DNA of 22,893 bases from assembly GCA_002420085.1 (NCBI GenBank), contig DIHI01000050.1, positions 1-22,893 on the forward strand, read 5' to 3'. Both the position numbers and the translations under genes were made by a program. Positions 12,478 through 19,479 of the stretch are shown one piece after another; positions within the stretch are counted from its first letter, which is position 1, and each line of letters opens with the position of its first letter. A model generated the notes under the pieces. The model saw only the letters and a list, made by a program, of their open reading frames with translations, was not told the DNA's origin and did not search any database. Source of the stretch: Lysobacterales bacterium UBA5700. GTDB lineage: Bacteria > Pseudomonadota > Gammaproteobacteria > Xanthomonadales > Xanthomonadaceae.

Positions 12478-15400
12478 GTCGCTGGATGGGTCTTGCTGGC
12501 GGTTTCGGTCGGCTATGTCGGGCTGCTGTTCGCGGTCGCCTGGTATGGCGACCGGCGGCCGCTGTATCCGCAGCATTCCTGGCTGCGGCCGATGGTCTAC
12601 AGTCTGGCGCTGGCGGTCTACTGCTCGTCGTGGACGTTCTACGGTGCGGTCGGTACGGCCGCCAGCACCGGCTGGGGCTTTCTGCCGATCTATCTTGGTC
12701 CGATTCTGCTGTTCGTGTTCGCTTGGCGCATGCTGGAGCGGATCGTGCTGATCGGCCACGAGCAGAACACCGTGTCGATCGCCGACTTCATCGGTGCCCG
12801 CTTCGGTCGTGGCCAGGGTCTGGCGGCCCTGGTCAGTTCGATCGCCGTGGTCGCGGTGATTCCCTACCTCGCCCTGCAACTGAAGGCGGTGGCGATGAGC
12901 ATTGATGTCCTCACCGATGCTCCCCGTGGCGATCTTGGCGAGCGGCCATGGCTGGCCGATCCGGCGCTGTACGTCGCGGCCCTGCTGGCGTTGTTCGCGA
13001 TCCTGTTCGGCACTCGCCGGATCGATGCCACCGAGCACCATCACGGCATGATGCTGGCAGTGGCGCTGGAATCGGTGGTCAAGCTGGTGGCCTTCCTGAT
13101 GCTCGGTGCCTACGCCTTCTCACTGCTGCCGGGTGCCGACGGGCTCAGCCAGCGGCTGGCCGCGACCCTGGCCGAATTCGCGCGTCACGAACTGCCCAGG
13201 GGGTTCGTTGCGCAGACCCTGCTCGCCTTCACCGCCATCGTCTGCCTGCCGCGCCAGTTTCAGGTCGCGGTGGTCGAGTGCGAGGAGGCCGGCGATGTCG
13301 GGCGGGCGCGCTGGTGGTTTGTCGGCTATCTGGTGTTGATCTGTCTGATGGTGTTGCCGATCACGGCGGCTGGAACCGCCGTGCTGGCCGGGCAGGGCAT
13401 CGCTGCCGATGCCTACGTGCTGGCCCTGCCCTTGCTGCAGGGCAACGAGGCATTGGCGCTGGCCGCCTATGTCGGTGGCTTCTCGGCGGCCACCGGCATG
13501 GTGATCGTCGCCAGCGTCGCCCTGGCGACCATGATCAGCAACGATCTGGTGATGCCAGCGCTGTGGCGGACCGGCCTGCTGCGCGCCGATCGCCACAATC
13601 CGGTCGGTGATCTGCTGCTGTGGGTGCGCCGACTGAGCATCATCGTGCTGGCTGCGGTCGCCTACGCCTATTACCGGGTCGCCGGCAACACCGGCAATCT
13701 GGCTGCGTTCGGACTGCTGGCCTTCGCTGCCGTCGCCCAGTTCGCGCCGGCTCTGATCGGTGGCCTGTACTGGCGGGGGGCGAGTCGGGCCGGGGTCTAT
13801 GCCGGCCTGAGTGTCGGATTCGCACTGTGGCTGTACACCCTGCTGCTGCCGACCCTGTCGCGCGCCGGTTGGTTGGGCGAGGCGTGGTTGCAGCAGGGGC
13901 CGCTCGGCCTCGGCTGGCTGCGGCCCGAGCAGTTGTTCGGGGTCAGCGGCTGGGATGCCATCACCCATGGCACGTTCTGGTCGCTGCTGTTCAACATCGG
14001 TGCCCTGATGGTGGTTTCGGCGCGCTATCGGCCGAGCTTCGAGGACCGCATCCGGGCGACCCCTTTCCTCGACCCCTACGCTTCCCGGTCGGTTGCCGAC
14101 AATGGCTGGCGCGGCAATGTCCGGGCCGGCGATCTGCTTGCCCTGGCCGGTCGTGTGCTCGGTGTACGCGAGGCCCGACGCGGGTTCGAGGAGCATCTGG
14201 CATCCCAGCACCGGGAACTGGATGAGGATGCGCCGGCCGACCGTGCCCTGGTGCAGTTCTGCGAGCGGCTGCTGGCGGCTTCGATCGGTGCGGCGTCCGC
14301 CCGTCTGACCCTGACCAGTGCCCTGCGCGGCACCGGCATGGAGATTGGCGAGGTGGTCAATCTGCTCGATGAGGCCAGCCAGGAACTGCGCTTCAACCGG
14401 GAGGTGCTATCGACCACGCTGGAGAATCTGTCGCAGGCCGTCAGTGTGGTCGATCGCGATCTCCGTCTGATCGCCTGGAATCGTCGCTATCAGACCCTGT
14501 TCGGCTATCCGGACGGCATGCTCTATGTCGGCCGGCCGGTCGCCGATCTGATCCGCTTCAATGCCGAGCATGGTGAGATGGGTTCGGGCGATGTCGATGC
14601 GATGGTCGCCAAGCGGGTCGCGCACCTGCGCCAGGGCAGTCCGCACCTGTTCGAGCGGGTGCGCCCGAGTGGTCAGGTGATCGAGGTGCGTGGCCAGCCG
14701 TTGGCTGGCGGTGGCTATGTCAGCACCTATAGCGATGTGACCGACTACAAGCGGGTCGAGCAGGCATTGCGGGAGGCCAACGAGACCCTGGAGGCGCGGG
14801 TCGCCCAGCGCACTCGTGAACTCGCTTCGGCGGTCGAGGCCCAGCGTCAGGCGCGCCAGGATGCGGTCGCGGCCAACGAGTCCAAGACCCGATTCCTCAC
14901 CGCCCTCAGCCATGATGTTCTGCAACCGCTCAATGCCGCTCGCCTGTTCGCCTCGGCCTTGCGCGATACCGATGACAGTGCCGAGCAGCGCCGGTTGGCC
15001 GAGCGCGTCGATACCTCGCTGCGCGCCGCCGAGGAACTGCTCGACGGGCTGCTCGACATTTCCCGCCTGGAGGCGGGTGTGCTCAAGCCGGAGATCACCG
15101 TGTTCGCAGTCGATGGCCTGCTGGCCGACATCGCCGAGCAGTACGCACCGCTGGCGACCAAGCGCGGGCTGGTTTTTCGTACCCATGGCACCCGGATCGA
15201 TGTCCGCAGTGATCGCCGACTGCTGCGACGGGTGATTCAGAACCTGGTCGTCAATGCCCTCCGCTACACCTCGACCGGGCGGGTGGTGCTGGGTGGTCGC
15301 CGTCGTGGCGAGTGGCTGGAGATCGAGGTCTGGGACACCGGTGCCGGTATTCCGGAGCATCATCTGCGGCAGATTTTCGAGGAGTTCAAGCGACTCGACA

Positions 15401-15963
15401 GCCCATCGCCCTGGGGTGAGCACGGACTTGGCCTGGGTCTGTCGATCTGTCAGCGGATCAGCCGGATGCTCGGTCATCCGATGCGGGTGCGTTCGCGGCC
15501 GGGTCGGGGCAGCGTATTCGCCATCCGGGCACCGATCAGCCACACCACCGCTGCGGCGGTCCGACCGCACAGCGAGCCGGTCGAGCGCGCCCTGCACGGC
15601 CTGCATGTGCTGTGTCTGGACAACGATCGCGAGATTCTCGATGGCATGACCGCCCTGCTCGGTCGCTGGGGCGTGCGGGTCACCTGTGCCGAGACCATCG
15701 ACGCCGCACTGGCGGCGGCGCAGGCGGATCCGCCCGATCGATTGCTGGTCGATTTCCACCTGCACGATCGCCTCGATGGTCTGGAGGCGTTGCAGGCACT
15801 GGCGCGGGTTTCTGGCGGTGTCTGTCCGGGTGCCCTGGTCACGGCCGACGGCAGTGATGCATTGAAGCGACGTGCTCGGGATCTGGGATATCCCGTGCTG
15901 ACCAAGCCGATCAAGCCGGCCCATGTGCGGGCATTCCTCGGTGCCCGGCGACCGCTGGCCTGA
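12475..15963 (+). CDS. Hybrid sensor histidine kinase with sodium:solute symporter-like N-terminal domain (CbrA-like)
   Basis: A 1162-residue inner-membrane sensor. About a dozen hydrophobic helices (from residue 3 to about 520) form an SLC5/SSS-like transporter domain, with typical stretches such as CSSWTFYGAVGTAASTGWGF. A linker and a PAS domain (about 640-760, ENLSQAVSVVDRDLRLIAWNRRYQTLFGY) are followed by a coiled coil. The kinase core has the phospho-acceptor H813 in ALSHDVLQPLNAARLF, N-box NLVVNALRY (from 923) and DTGAGIP (from 954). A C-terminal receiver domain (about 1042-1160) has the acidic pair D1049/D1051, phospho-acceptor D1093 in LLVDFHL, T1123 and K1144. CbrA of Pseudomonas, which controls carbon/nitrogen use, has the same transporter-kinase layout but no receiver. 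No DNA-binding regulator is adjacent, so output probably passes to a distant partner. It diverges from the DUF294-exonuclease genes. Family assignment is firm, the signal unknown. Confidence 0.92.
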   Translation: MVAGWVLLAVSVGYVGLLFAVAWYGDRRPLYPQHSWLRPMVYSLALAVYCSSWTFYGAVGTAASTGWGFLPIYLGPILLFVFAWRMLERIVLIGHEQNTVSIADFIGARFGRGQGLAALVSSIAVVAVIPYLALQLKAVAMSIDVLTDAPRGDLGERPWLADPALYVAALLALFAILFGTRRIDATEHHHGMMLAVALESVVKLVAFLMLGAYAFSLLPGADGLSQRLAATLAEFARHELPRGFVAQTLLAFTAIVCLPRQFQVAVVECEEAGDVGRARWWFVGYLVLICLMVLPITAAGTAVLAGQGIAADAYVLALPLLQGNEALALAAYVGGFSAATGMVIVASVALATMISNDLVMPALWRTGLLRADRHNPVGDLLLWVRRLSIIVLAAVAYAYYRVAGNTGNLAAFGLLAFAAVAQFAPALIGGLYWRGASRAGVYAGLSVGFALWLYTLLLPTLSRAGWLGEAWLQQGPLGLGWLRPEQLFGVSGWDAITHGTFWSLLFNIGALMVVSARYRPSFEDRIRATPFLDPYASRSVADNGWRGNVRAGDLLALAGRVLGVREARRGFEEHLASQHRELDEDAPADRALVQFCERLLAASIGAASARLTLTSALRGTGMEIGEVVNLLDEASQELRFNREVLSTTLENLSQAVSVVDRDLRLIAWNRRYQTLFGYPDGMLYVGRPVADLIRFNAEHGEMGSGDVDAMVAKRVAHLRQGSPHLFERVRPSGQVIEVRGQPLAGGGYVSTYSDVTDYKRVEQALREANETLEARVAQRTRELASAVEAQRQARQDAVAANESKTRFLTALSHDVLQPLNAARLFASALRDTDDSAEQRRLAERVDTSLRAAEELLDGLLDISRLEAGVLKPEITVFAVDGLLADIAEQYAPLATKRGLVFRTHGTRIDVRSDRRLLRRVIQNLVVNALRYTSTGRVVLGGRRRGEWLEIEVWDTGAGIPEHHLRQIFEEFKRLDSPSPWGEHGLGLGLSICQRISRMLGHPMRVRSRPGRGSVFAIRAPISHTTAAAVRPHSEPVERALHGLHVLCLDNDREILDGMTALLGRWGVRVTCAETIDAALAAAQADPPDRLLVDFHLHDRLDGLEALQALARVSGGVCPGALVTADGSDALKRRARDLGYPVLTKPIKPAHVRAFLGARRPLA

Positions 15964-15979
15964 GCCGGCGATCGCTCGG

Positions 15980-16447
15980 TCAATCGGACGATGGGCCGGA
16001 CGATCGTTCGGGCTGGGTTGTTTCCGGCTCGGCTGCTGGCCTGTCTGTCCGAGCCCGATCCGTGCGGAACACCCACAGGCGGGCGCTGGTGAAGTTGACG
16101 CCGAGGCCAGCGATCGAGCCGGCTGCGACGGCCACCAGCGGCAGCCAGGGAGTGCGCGGCAGGGTGGCGACGATCAGTGCATAGCTGGCGTAATTGACCG
16201 CGCCGCCGAGCAGCATGGCGCCGAAGTAACGGCTGAATTCGGCGAGGCTCGGTCGCACCCGGTGGTGCTCGAAGGTCCAGCGCCGATTGATCAGCCAGGT
16301 GGTTGCGACCGCCAGACAGAACGAAACCAGGCGGCCGCTGTAGTAATCGGCGCCGAGCGCCAGCGCCGCATAGAGGACGCCGGCATCGACCGCGAAACCG
16401 ATCGTGCCTGCGACCAGGAAGCGCGGCAGTTGTCGTTCGAGGCTCAT
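15980..16447 (-). CDS. GtrA-family membrane protein
   Basis: A 155-residue protein with four hydrophobic segments and the GtrA pattern: RFLVAGTIGFAVDAGVLYAAL near the start, FCLAVATTWLINRRWTF in the middle, SRYFGAMLLGGAVNYASYALIV, and VAAGSIAGLGVNFTSARLWVF at the end. Members are thought to flip or hold polyprenyl-linked sugars for cell-surface polysaccharide. The start at 16447 (MSLERQLPRFL) puts the first membrane segment at the usual place; an upstream ATG at 16486 is possible. The last 25 residues are polar and Pro/Arg/Glu-rich. It lies 73 bases downstream of the desaturase on the same strand and converges with the histidine kinase, 16 bases from its stop. Confidence 0.85.
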   Translation of the reverse strand: MSLERQLPRFLVAGTIGFAVDAGVLYAALALGADYYSGRLVSFCLAVATTWLINRRWTFEHHRVRPSLAEFSRYFGAMLLGGAVNYASYALIVATLPRTPWLPLVAVAAGSIAGLGVNFTSARLWVFRTDRARTDRPAAEPETTQPERSSGPSSD

Positions 16448-16520
16448 GGCGCGACCATGCTGCCGATGCCGGCCGGCCGCCCGCACCCGTAGCGCAGGCG
16501 GCCTGGTTGTCGGCGTCGGA

Positions 16521-17720
16521 TCAGGCCCTGGCCGGGGCGGTGGCGTAGCTGCGCAGGCGGGCGGAGAACAGTTCCAGTGCCTGGATGCCCGAGGCTTCGG
16601 CTTCGCGCACCCATTGTTGCAGTGCCCGCAGGCTGGCTTCGCTGCCGCGCAGTTCCATCAACTGGGTCAGACGCGCACGGTACTCGGCCACGGTTTGCAG
16701 GTTCGGCCGCTGGGCGATGATCGCGTCGATCCGCCGACGGCTGCTGTCGTCGAGCCACTGGCCACCGTTGGCGAGCGATTTGCGCAGTCGGCGCGGGATC
16801 GACCGAACGGTCTCGCCGGCCTGCTGCATCTCCTCGCGCAGGGTCGGCAGGGTGACGGTCCGGAAGTATTCGGTCATCACCTGATAGCGATGGGCGAGCA
16901 CGGCCTTGAGCGTCTCGCTGTCCGGCACGGCGATGTTCGGACGGGCATCCAGGCGTGGGGCCACCCGAAGCACGCGGGCCAGGCCGAGGGTCTCGAACAG
17001 CCGGATCGCCGCCCAGCCGATGTCGAATTCCCAGCGGCGCAGCGAGAACCGGGCTGAACTCGGGAAGGTGTGGTGGTTGTTGTGCAGTTCCTCGCCGCCG
17101 ATCCAGACGCCCCACGGGGTGAGATTGGTGGCGGTGTCGCGGGTCTCGAAGTTGCGGTAGCCCCACCAGTGGCCGAGGCCATTGACGACGCCGGCTGCCC
17201 AGAACGGGATCCAGGCCATCTGCAAGGCCCACAGGGCGATGCCGGCCACCCCGAACAGGGCGAAGTCGATCGCCAGCATGGTGGTCGGGCCGAGCCAGTT
17301 GAGCGGAGTATAGAGGTGGCGTTCCAGCCAGTCCTCGGGTGCGCCCTTGCCGTACTTCTCGATCGTGTCGCGGTTGTGGGTCTCGATCTGGTACAACTCG
17401 ACGCCACGCCAGAGCACGCGGTTGATCCCGAAGAAGCGCGGGCTGTGCGGATCATCCGGGGTTTCGCAACGGGCGTGGTGCTTGCGGTGGATGGCGACCC
17501 ACTCGCGGGTCCGCATGGCCGTGGTCAGCCAGCACCAGAAGCGGAAGGCGTGGGCGAGCACGGGATGGAAATCGACACCGCGATGGGCCTGGCTGCGATG
17601 CAGGTAGAGGGTGACCGAGAAGATCGTCATCTGGGTCACGATCAGAAAGAAGAGGGCCATCGCCCCGAAGCCGGCACCGGTCAGGCCGTCGTTCAGGAAT
17701 GCCAGTAATGCGTCGAACAT
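16521..17720 (-). CDS. Membrane fatty acid desaturase (acyl-CoA/acyl-lipid delta-9 type)
   Basis: A 399-residue di-iron membrane enzyme that puts a double bond into saturated acyl chains, adjusting membrane fluidity. Three His boxes are present in the right order: HRSQAH (41-46), HRKHH (78-82) and HNNHH (213-217), with membrane segments at about 18-40, 55-70, 145-170 and 172-186. WVAIHRKHHARCETPDDPHSP and WWGYRNFETRDTATN are typical of delta-9 desaturases. The region after about residue 265 is an extra helical C-terminus of about 130 residues without recognisable motifs. The ATG at 17720 has TGGAG about 7 bases upstream; the frame is open to 17972 but that would run into mutM. It diverges from mutM, so the 127 bases between them must hold both promoters. 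A CATAAT at 17807-17812 may be the mutM -10 box. Confidence 0.93.
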   Translation of the reverse strand: MFDALLAFLNDGLTGAGFGAMALFFLIVTQMTIFSVTLYLHRSQAHRGVDFHPVLAHAFRFWCWLTTAMRTREWVAIHRKHHARCETPDDPHSPRFFGINRVLWRGVELYQIETHNRDTIEKYGKGAPEDWLERHLYTPLNWLGPTTMLAIDFALFGVAGIALWALQMAWIPFWAAGVVNGLGHWWGYRNFETRDTATNLTPWGVWIGGEELHNNHHTFPSSARFSLRRWEFDIGWAAIRLFETLGLARVLRVAPRLDARPNIAVPDSETLKAVLAHRYQVMTEYFRTVTLPTLREEMQQAGETVRSIPRRLRKSLANGGQWLDDSSRRRIDAIIAQRPNLQTVAEYRARLTQLMELRGSEASLRALQQWVREAEASGIQALELFSARLRSYATAPARA

Positions 17721-17847
17721 GGGTATCTCCACAGCGTGAAGCCCGCATGATGCCCGTTGCCGGACAGGGGCGCCACTGTGCGCCGACGTATGTCGGCGGC
17801 CTCGTTCATAATCGCTCGGCCCGCCCCCTCGCTGGAACACGCCTGCC

Positions 17848-18660
17848 GTGCCCGAACTGCCCGAAGTCGAGACCACCCGCGCCGGTCTGGCGCCGCACTT
17901 GATCGGTCGGCGGATCACCGCAGCGACCCTGCGCCGTCCGGACTTGCGCTGGCCGATTCCGTCGGCGATCACCGACGTCTTGCCGGGTCAGCGGATCGCC
18001 GATGTCCGTCGGCGTGCCAAGTACCTGCTGATCGATGCCGAAAGCGGTTCGGCCCTGCTCCATCTCGGCATGTCGGGTGTGCTGCGGGTGCTGTCGCCCG
18101 AGGTGGTACACGGTCGGCATGATCATGTCGATCTGGCGCTGGATTCCGGCCTCGTGCTGCGCTTCACCGACCCGCGTCGATTCGGCTGCCTGCTCTGGCA
18201 GCCGGCCGGGACGGTGCATCCACTGCTTGCCGATCTCGGACCGGAGCCGCTGTCGGACCGCTTTGATGGCGACTACCTGCACCGCCTGGCGCGCCGACGC
18301 ACGGGACCGGTCAAGGGGTTTCTGATGGATCAGTCGGTGGTGGTCGGGGTTGGCAACATCTATGCCGCCGAGAGCCTGTTCCTGGCCGGGATCCATCCGC
18401 TGCGTCCGGCCGGTGCGATCGCGCTGGCGCGTTATCGCCGGCTGGCCGAGGCGGTGCGGCAGGTGCTCGGACATGCCATCGTCCGAGGCGGCACCACCTT
18501 GCGGGATTTTCTCGCGCCCGACGGTGCGCCCGGCTATTTCGAGCAGGAATTGCAGGTCTATGGCCGAGAGGGCCAGTCGTGCCGTCGCTGCGGCAGCGGA
18601 CTCAGGGCGCAGAAGCTCGGCCATCGAGCGACGGTCTGGTGTCCGTGCTGCCAGCGTTGA
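17848..18660 (+). CDS. mutM: Formamidopyrimidine-DNA glycosylase (Fpg/MutM)
   Basis: A bifunctional base-excision repair enzyme that removes 8-oxoguanine and formamidopyrimidines and nicks the abasic site. The 270 residues match the family length. The catalytic N-terminal Pro is in MPELPEVETTR (P2, E3), the conserved Lys is K58 in RRAKYLL, and LLHLGMSG follows. The helix-two-turn-helix holds VVVGVGNIYAAESLFLAGIHP. The C-terminal zinc finger reads CRRC (17 residues) CPCC, with the conserved Arg in LGHRATVWCP. The start is GTG at 17848, required because Pro2 must follow the initiator Met directly. No strong Shine-Dalgarno sequence is visible (a TGGAA lies about 10 bases upstream). It diverges from the desaturase gene. 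Confidence 0.98.
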   Translation: MPELPEVETTRAGLAPHLIGRRITAATLRRPDLRWPIPSAITDVLPGQRIADVRRRAKYLLIDAESGSALLHLGMSGVLRVLSPEVVHGRHDHVDLALDSGLVLRFTDPRRFGCLLWQPAGTVHPLLADLGPEPLSDRFDGDYLHRLARRRTGPVKGFLMDQSVVVGVGNIYAAESLFLAGIHPLRPAGAIALARYRRLAEAVRQVLGHAIVRGGTTLRDFLAPDGAPGYFEQELQVYGREGQSCRRCGSGLRAQKLGHRATVWCPCCQR

Positions 18661-18777
18661 ATTCGGGCCGATACCGTGGTCGATGCGGGCGATCGTTGAC
18701 CGGTCTGTCTCGGCTGCGGCACCGGATCGACCCGAAATCGCGATGTTACGAACACGCTGAATCCACACTCCAGGCGC

Positions 18778-18783
18778 TATATT
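18778..18783 (+). promoter_or_regulatory. Possible -10 box upstream of the ECF sigma gene
   Basis: TATATT at 18778-18783 is the most AT-rich hexamer in the 130-base gap between mutM and the ECF gene. I see no matching -35 box. A start about 7 bases downstream (near 18790) would fall on the first possible ATG (18791), which would favour the second ATG at 18821 as the true start. Low confidence. Confidence 0.25.
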
Positions 18784-18820
18784 CAGGCGGATGACAGGGT
18801 TGTCTCCGAGTACACGCAGC

Positions 18821-19393
18821 ATGAATCCAGACGGCACCAGTGAAGACATCACACGCCTGCTCGGAGCCGCTGGCAATGGCGATCGCCAGGCGTTGGACCG
18901 CGTGTTGAGCGTCCTGTACCGCGAACTGCACGCCATGGCCCGACGACACATCGGTCAGAACCGTGGCCACACCCTGGATGCCACCGCCCTGGTCCACGAG
19001 GCCTATCTGCGTTTGGCCGGCAAGCGTGAGACCCAGTTCGACGACCGCGCCCATTTCTTTGCCTACGCCGCATCGGCGATGCGCAGTGTCGTGGTCGACC
19101 ACACCCGCCAGCGTCTGTCGCAGAAGCGCGGCGGCGATCGCCAGCGGGTGACCGAATTGCCCGAGAATTTCGGGGGCGGGGTTCGTCTCGACGAGGACAC
19201 GCTGGCACTGGACGAAGCGCTGAATCGTCTGGCGGCGGTCGATCCGCGCCTGGTCCAGGTGGTTGAAATGCGCTATTTCGCCGGCCTGTCCGAGGAGGAG
19301 ATCGCCGCCCTCCTGGAGCGTTCCGAGCGCAGCGTCCGGCGCGACTGGCAGAAGGCTCGGATGTTCCTGCTCGCCAGCCTGCGGGACAGTTGA
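18821..19393 (+). CDS. ECF-family RNA polymerase sigma factor paired with a Ser/Thr kinase
   Basis: A 190-residue sigma factor with regions 2 and 4 only. Region 2 includes LYRELHAMARRHI, TLDATALVHEAYLRL (51-65) and AHFFAYAASAMRSVVVDHTRQR. Region 4 includes DPRLVQVVEMRYFAGLSEEEIAALLERSERSVRRDWQKAR (141-180), a clear helix-turn-helix. Ordinary ECFs have an acidic cluster in region 2 where this one has DATA, with T51 and T55. In kinase-linked ECFs (ECF43-like, such as Vibrio EcfP and Xanthomonas EcfK) a Thr in this region is phosphorylated to switch the factor on. The next gene is a Ser/Thr kinase 86 bases downstream, and no anti-sigma gene is present. That fits the same mode of control, by inference. 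An alternative ATG at 18791 adds ten residues; neither start has a good ribosome binding site. Confidence 0.9.
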   Translation: MNPDGTSEDITRLLGAAGNGDRQALDRVLSVLYRELHAMARRHIGQNRGHTLDATALVHEAYLRLAGKRETQFDDRAHFFAYAASAMRSVVVDHTRQRLSQKRGGDRQRVTELPENFGGGVRLDEDTLALDEALNRLAAVDPRLVQVVEMRYFAGLSEEEIAALLERSERSVRRDWQKARMFLLASLRDS

Positions 19394-19479
19394 GGCGCAG
19401 ACCGTGAACCGGCGCCGTCATCGTTTCCCTGGCTATCGAGGCGCCTGTCCGGGGCGCGCCGCTTGGTGCTGATCCGATC

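Noticed and set aside
10158..12905. A 915-residue plus-strand frame across the exonuclease, DUF294 and kinase-start region
   Set aside because: It is antisense to the exonuclease start and the whole cNMP-CBS-DUF294 gene, and its sequence has no domain-like pattern.
14407..15924. A 505-residue minus-strand frame opposite the histidine kinase
   Set aside because: PAS, kinase and receiver motifs all lie on the plus strand.
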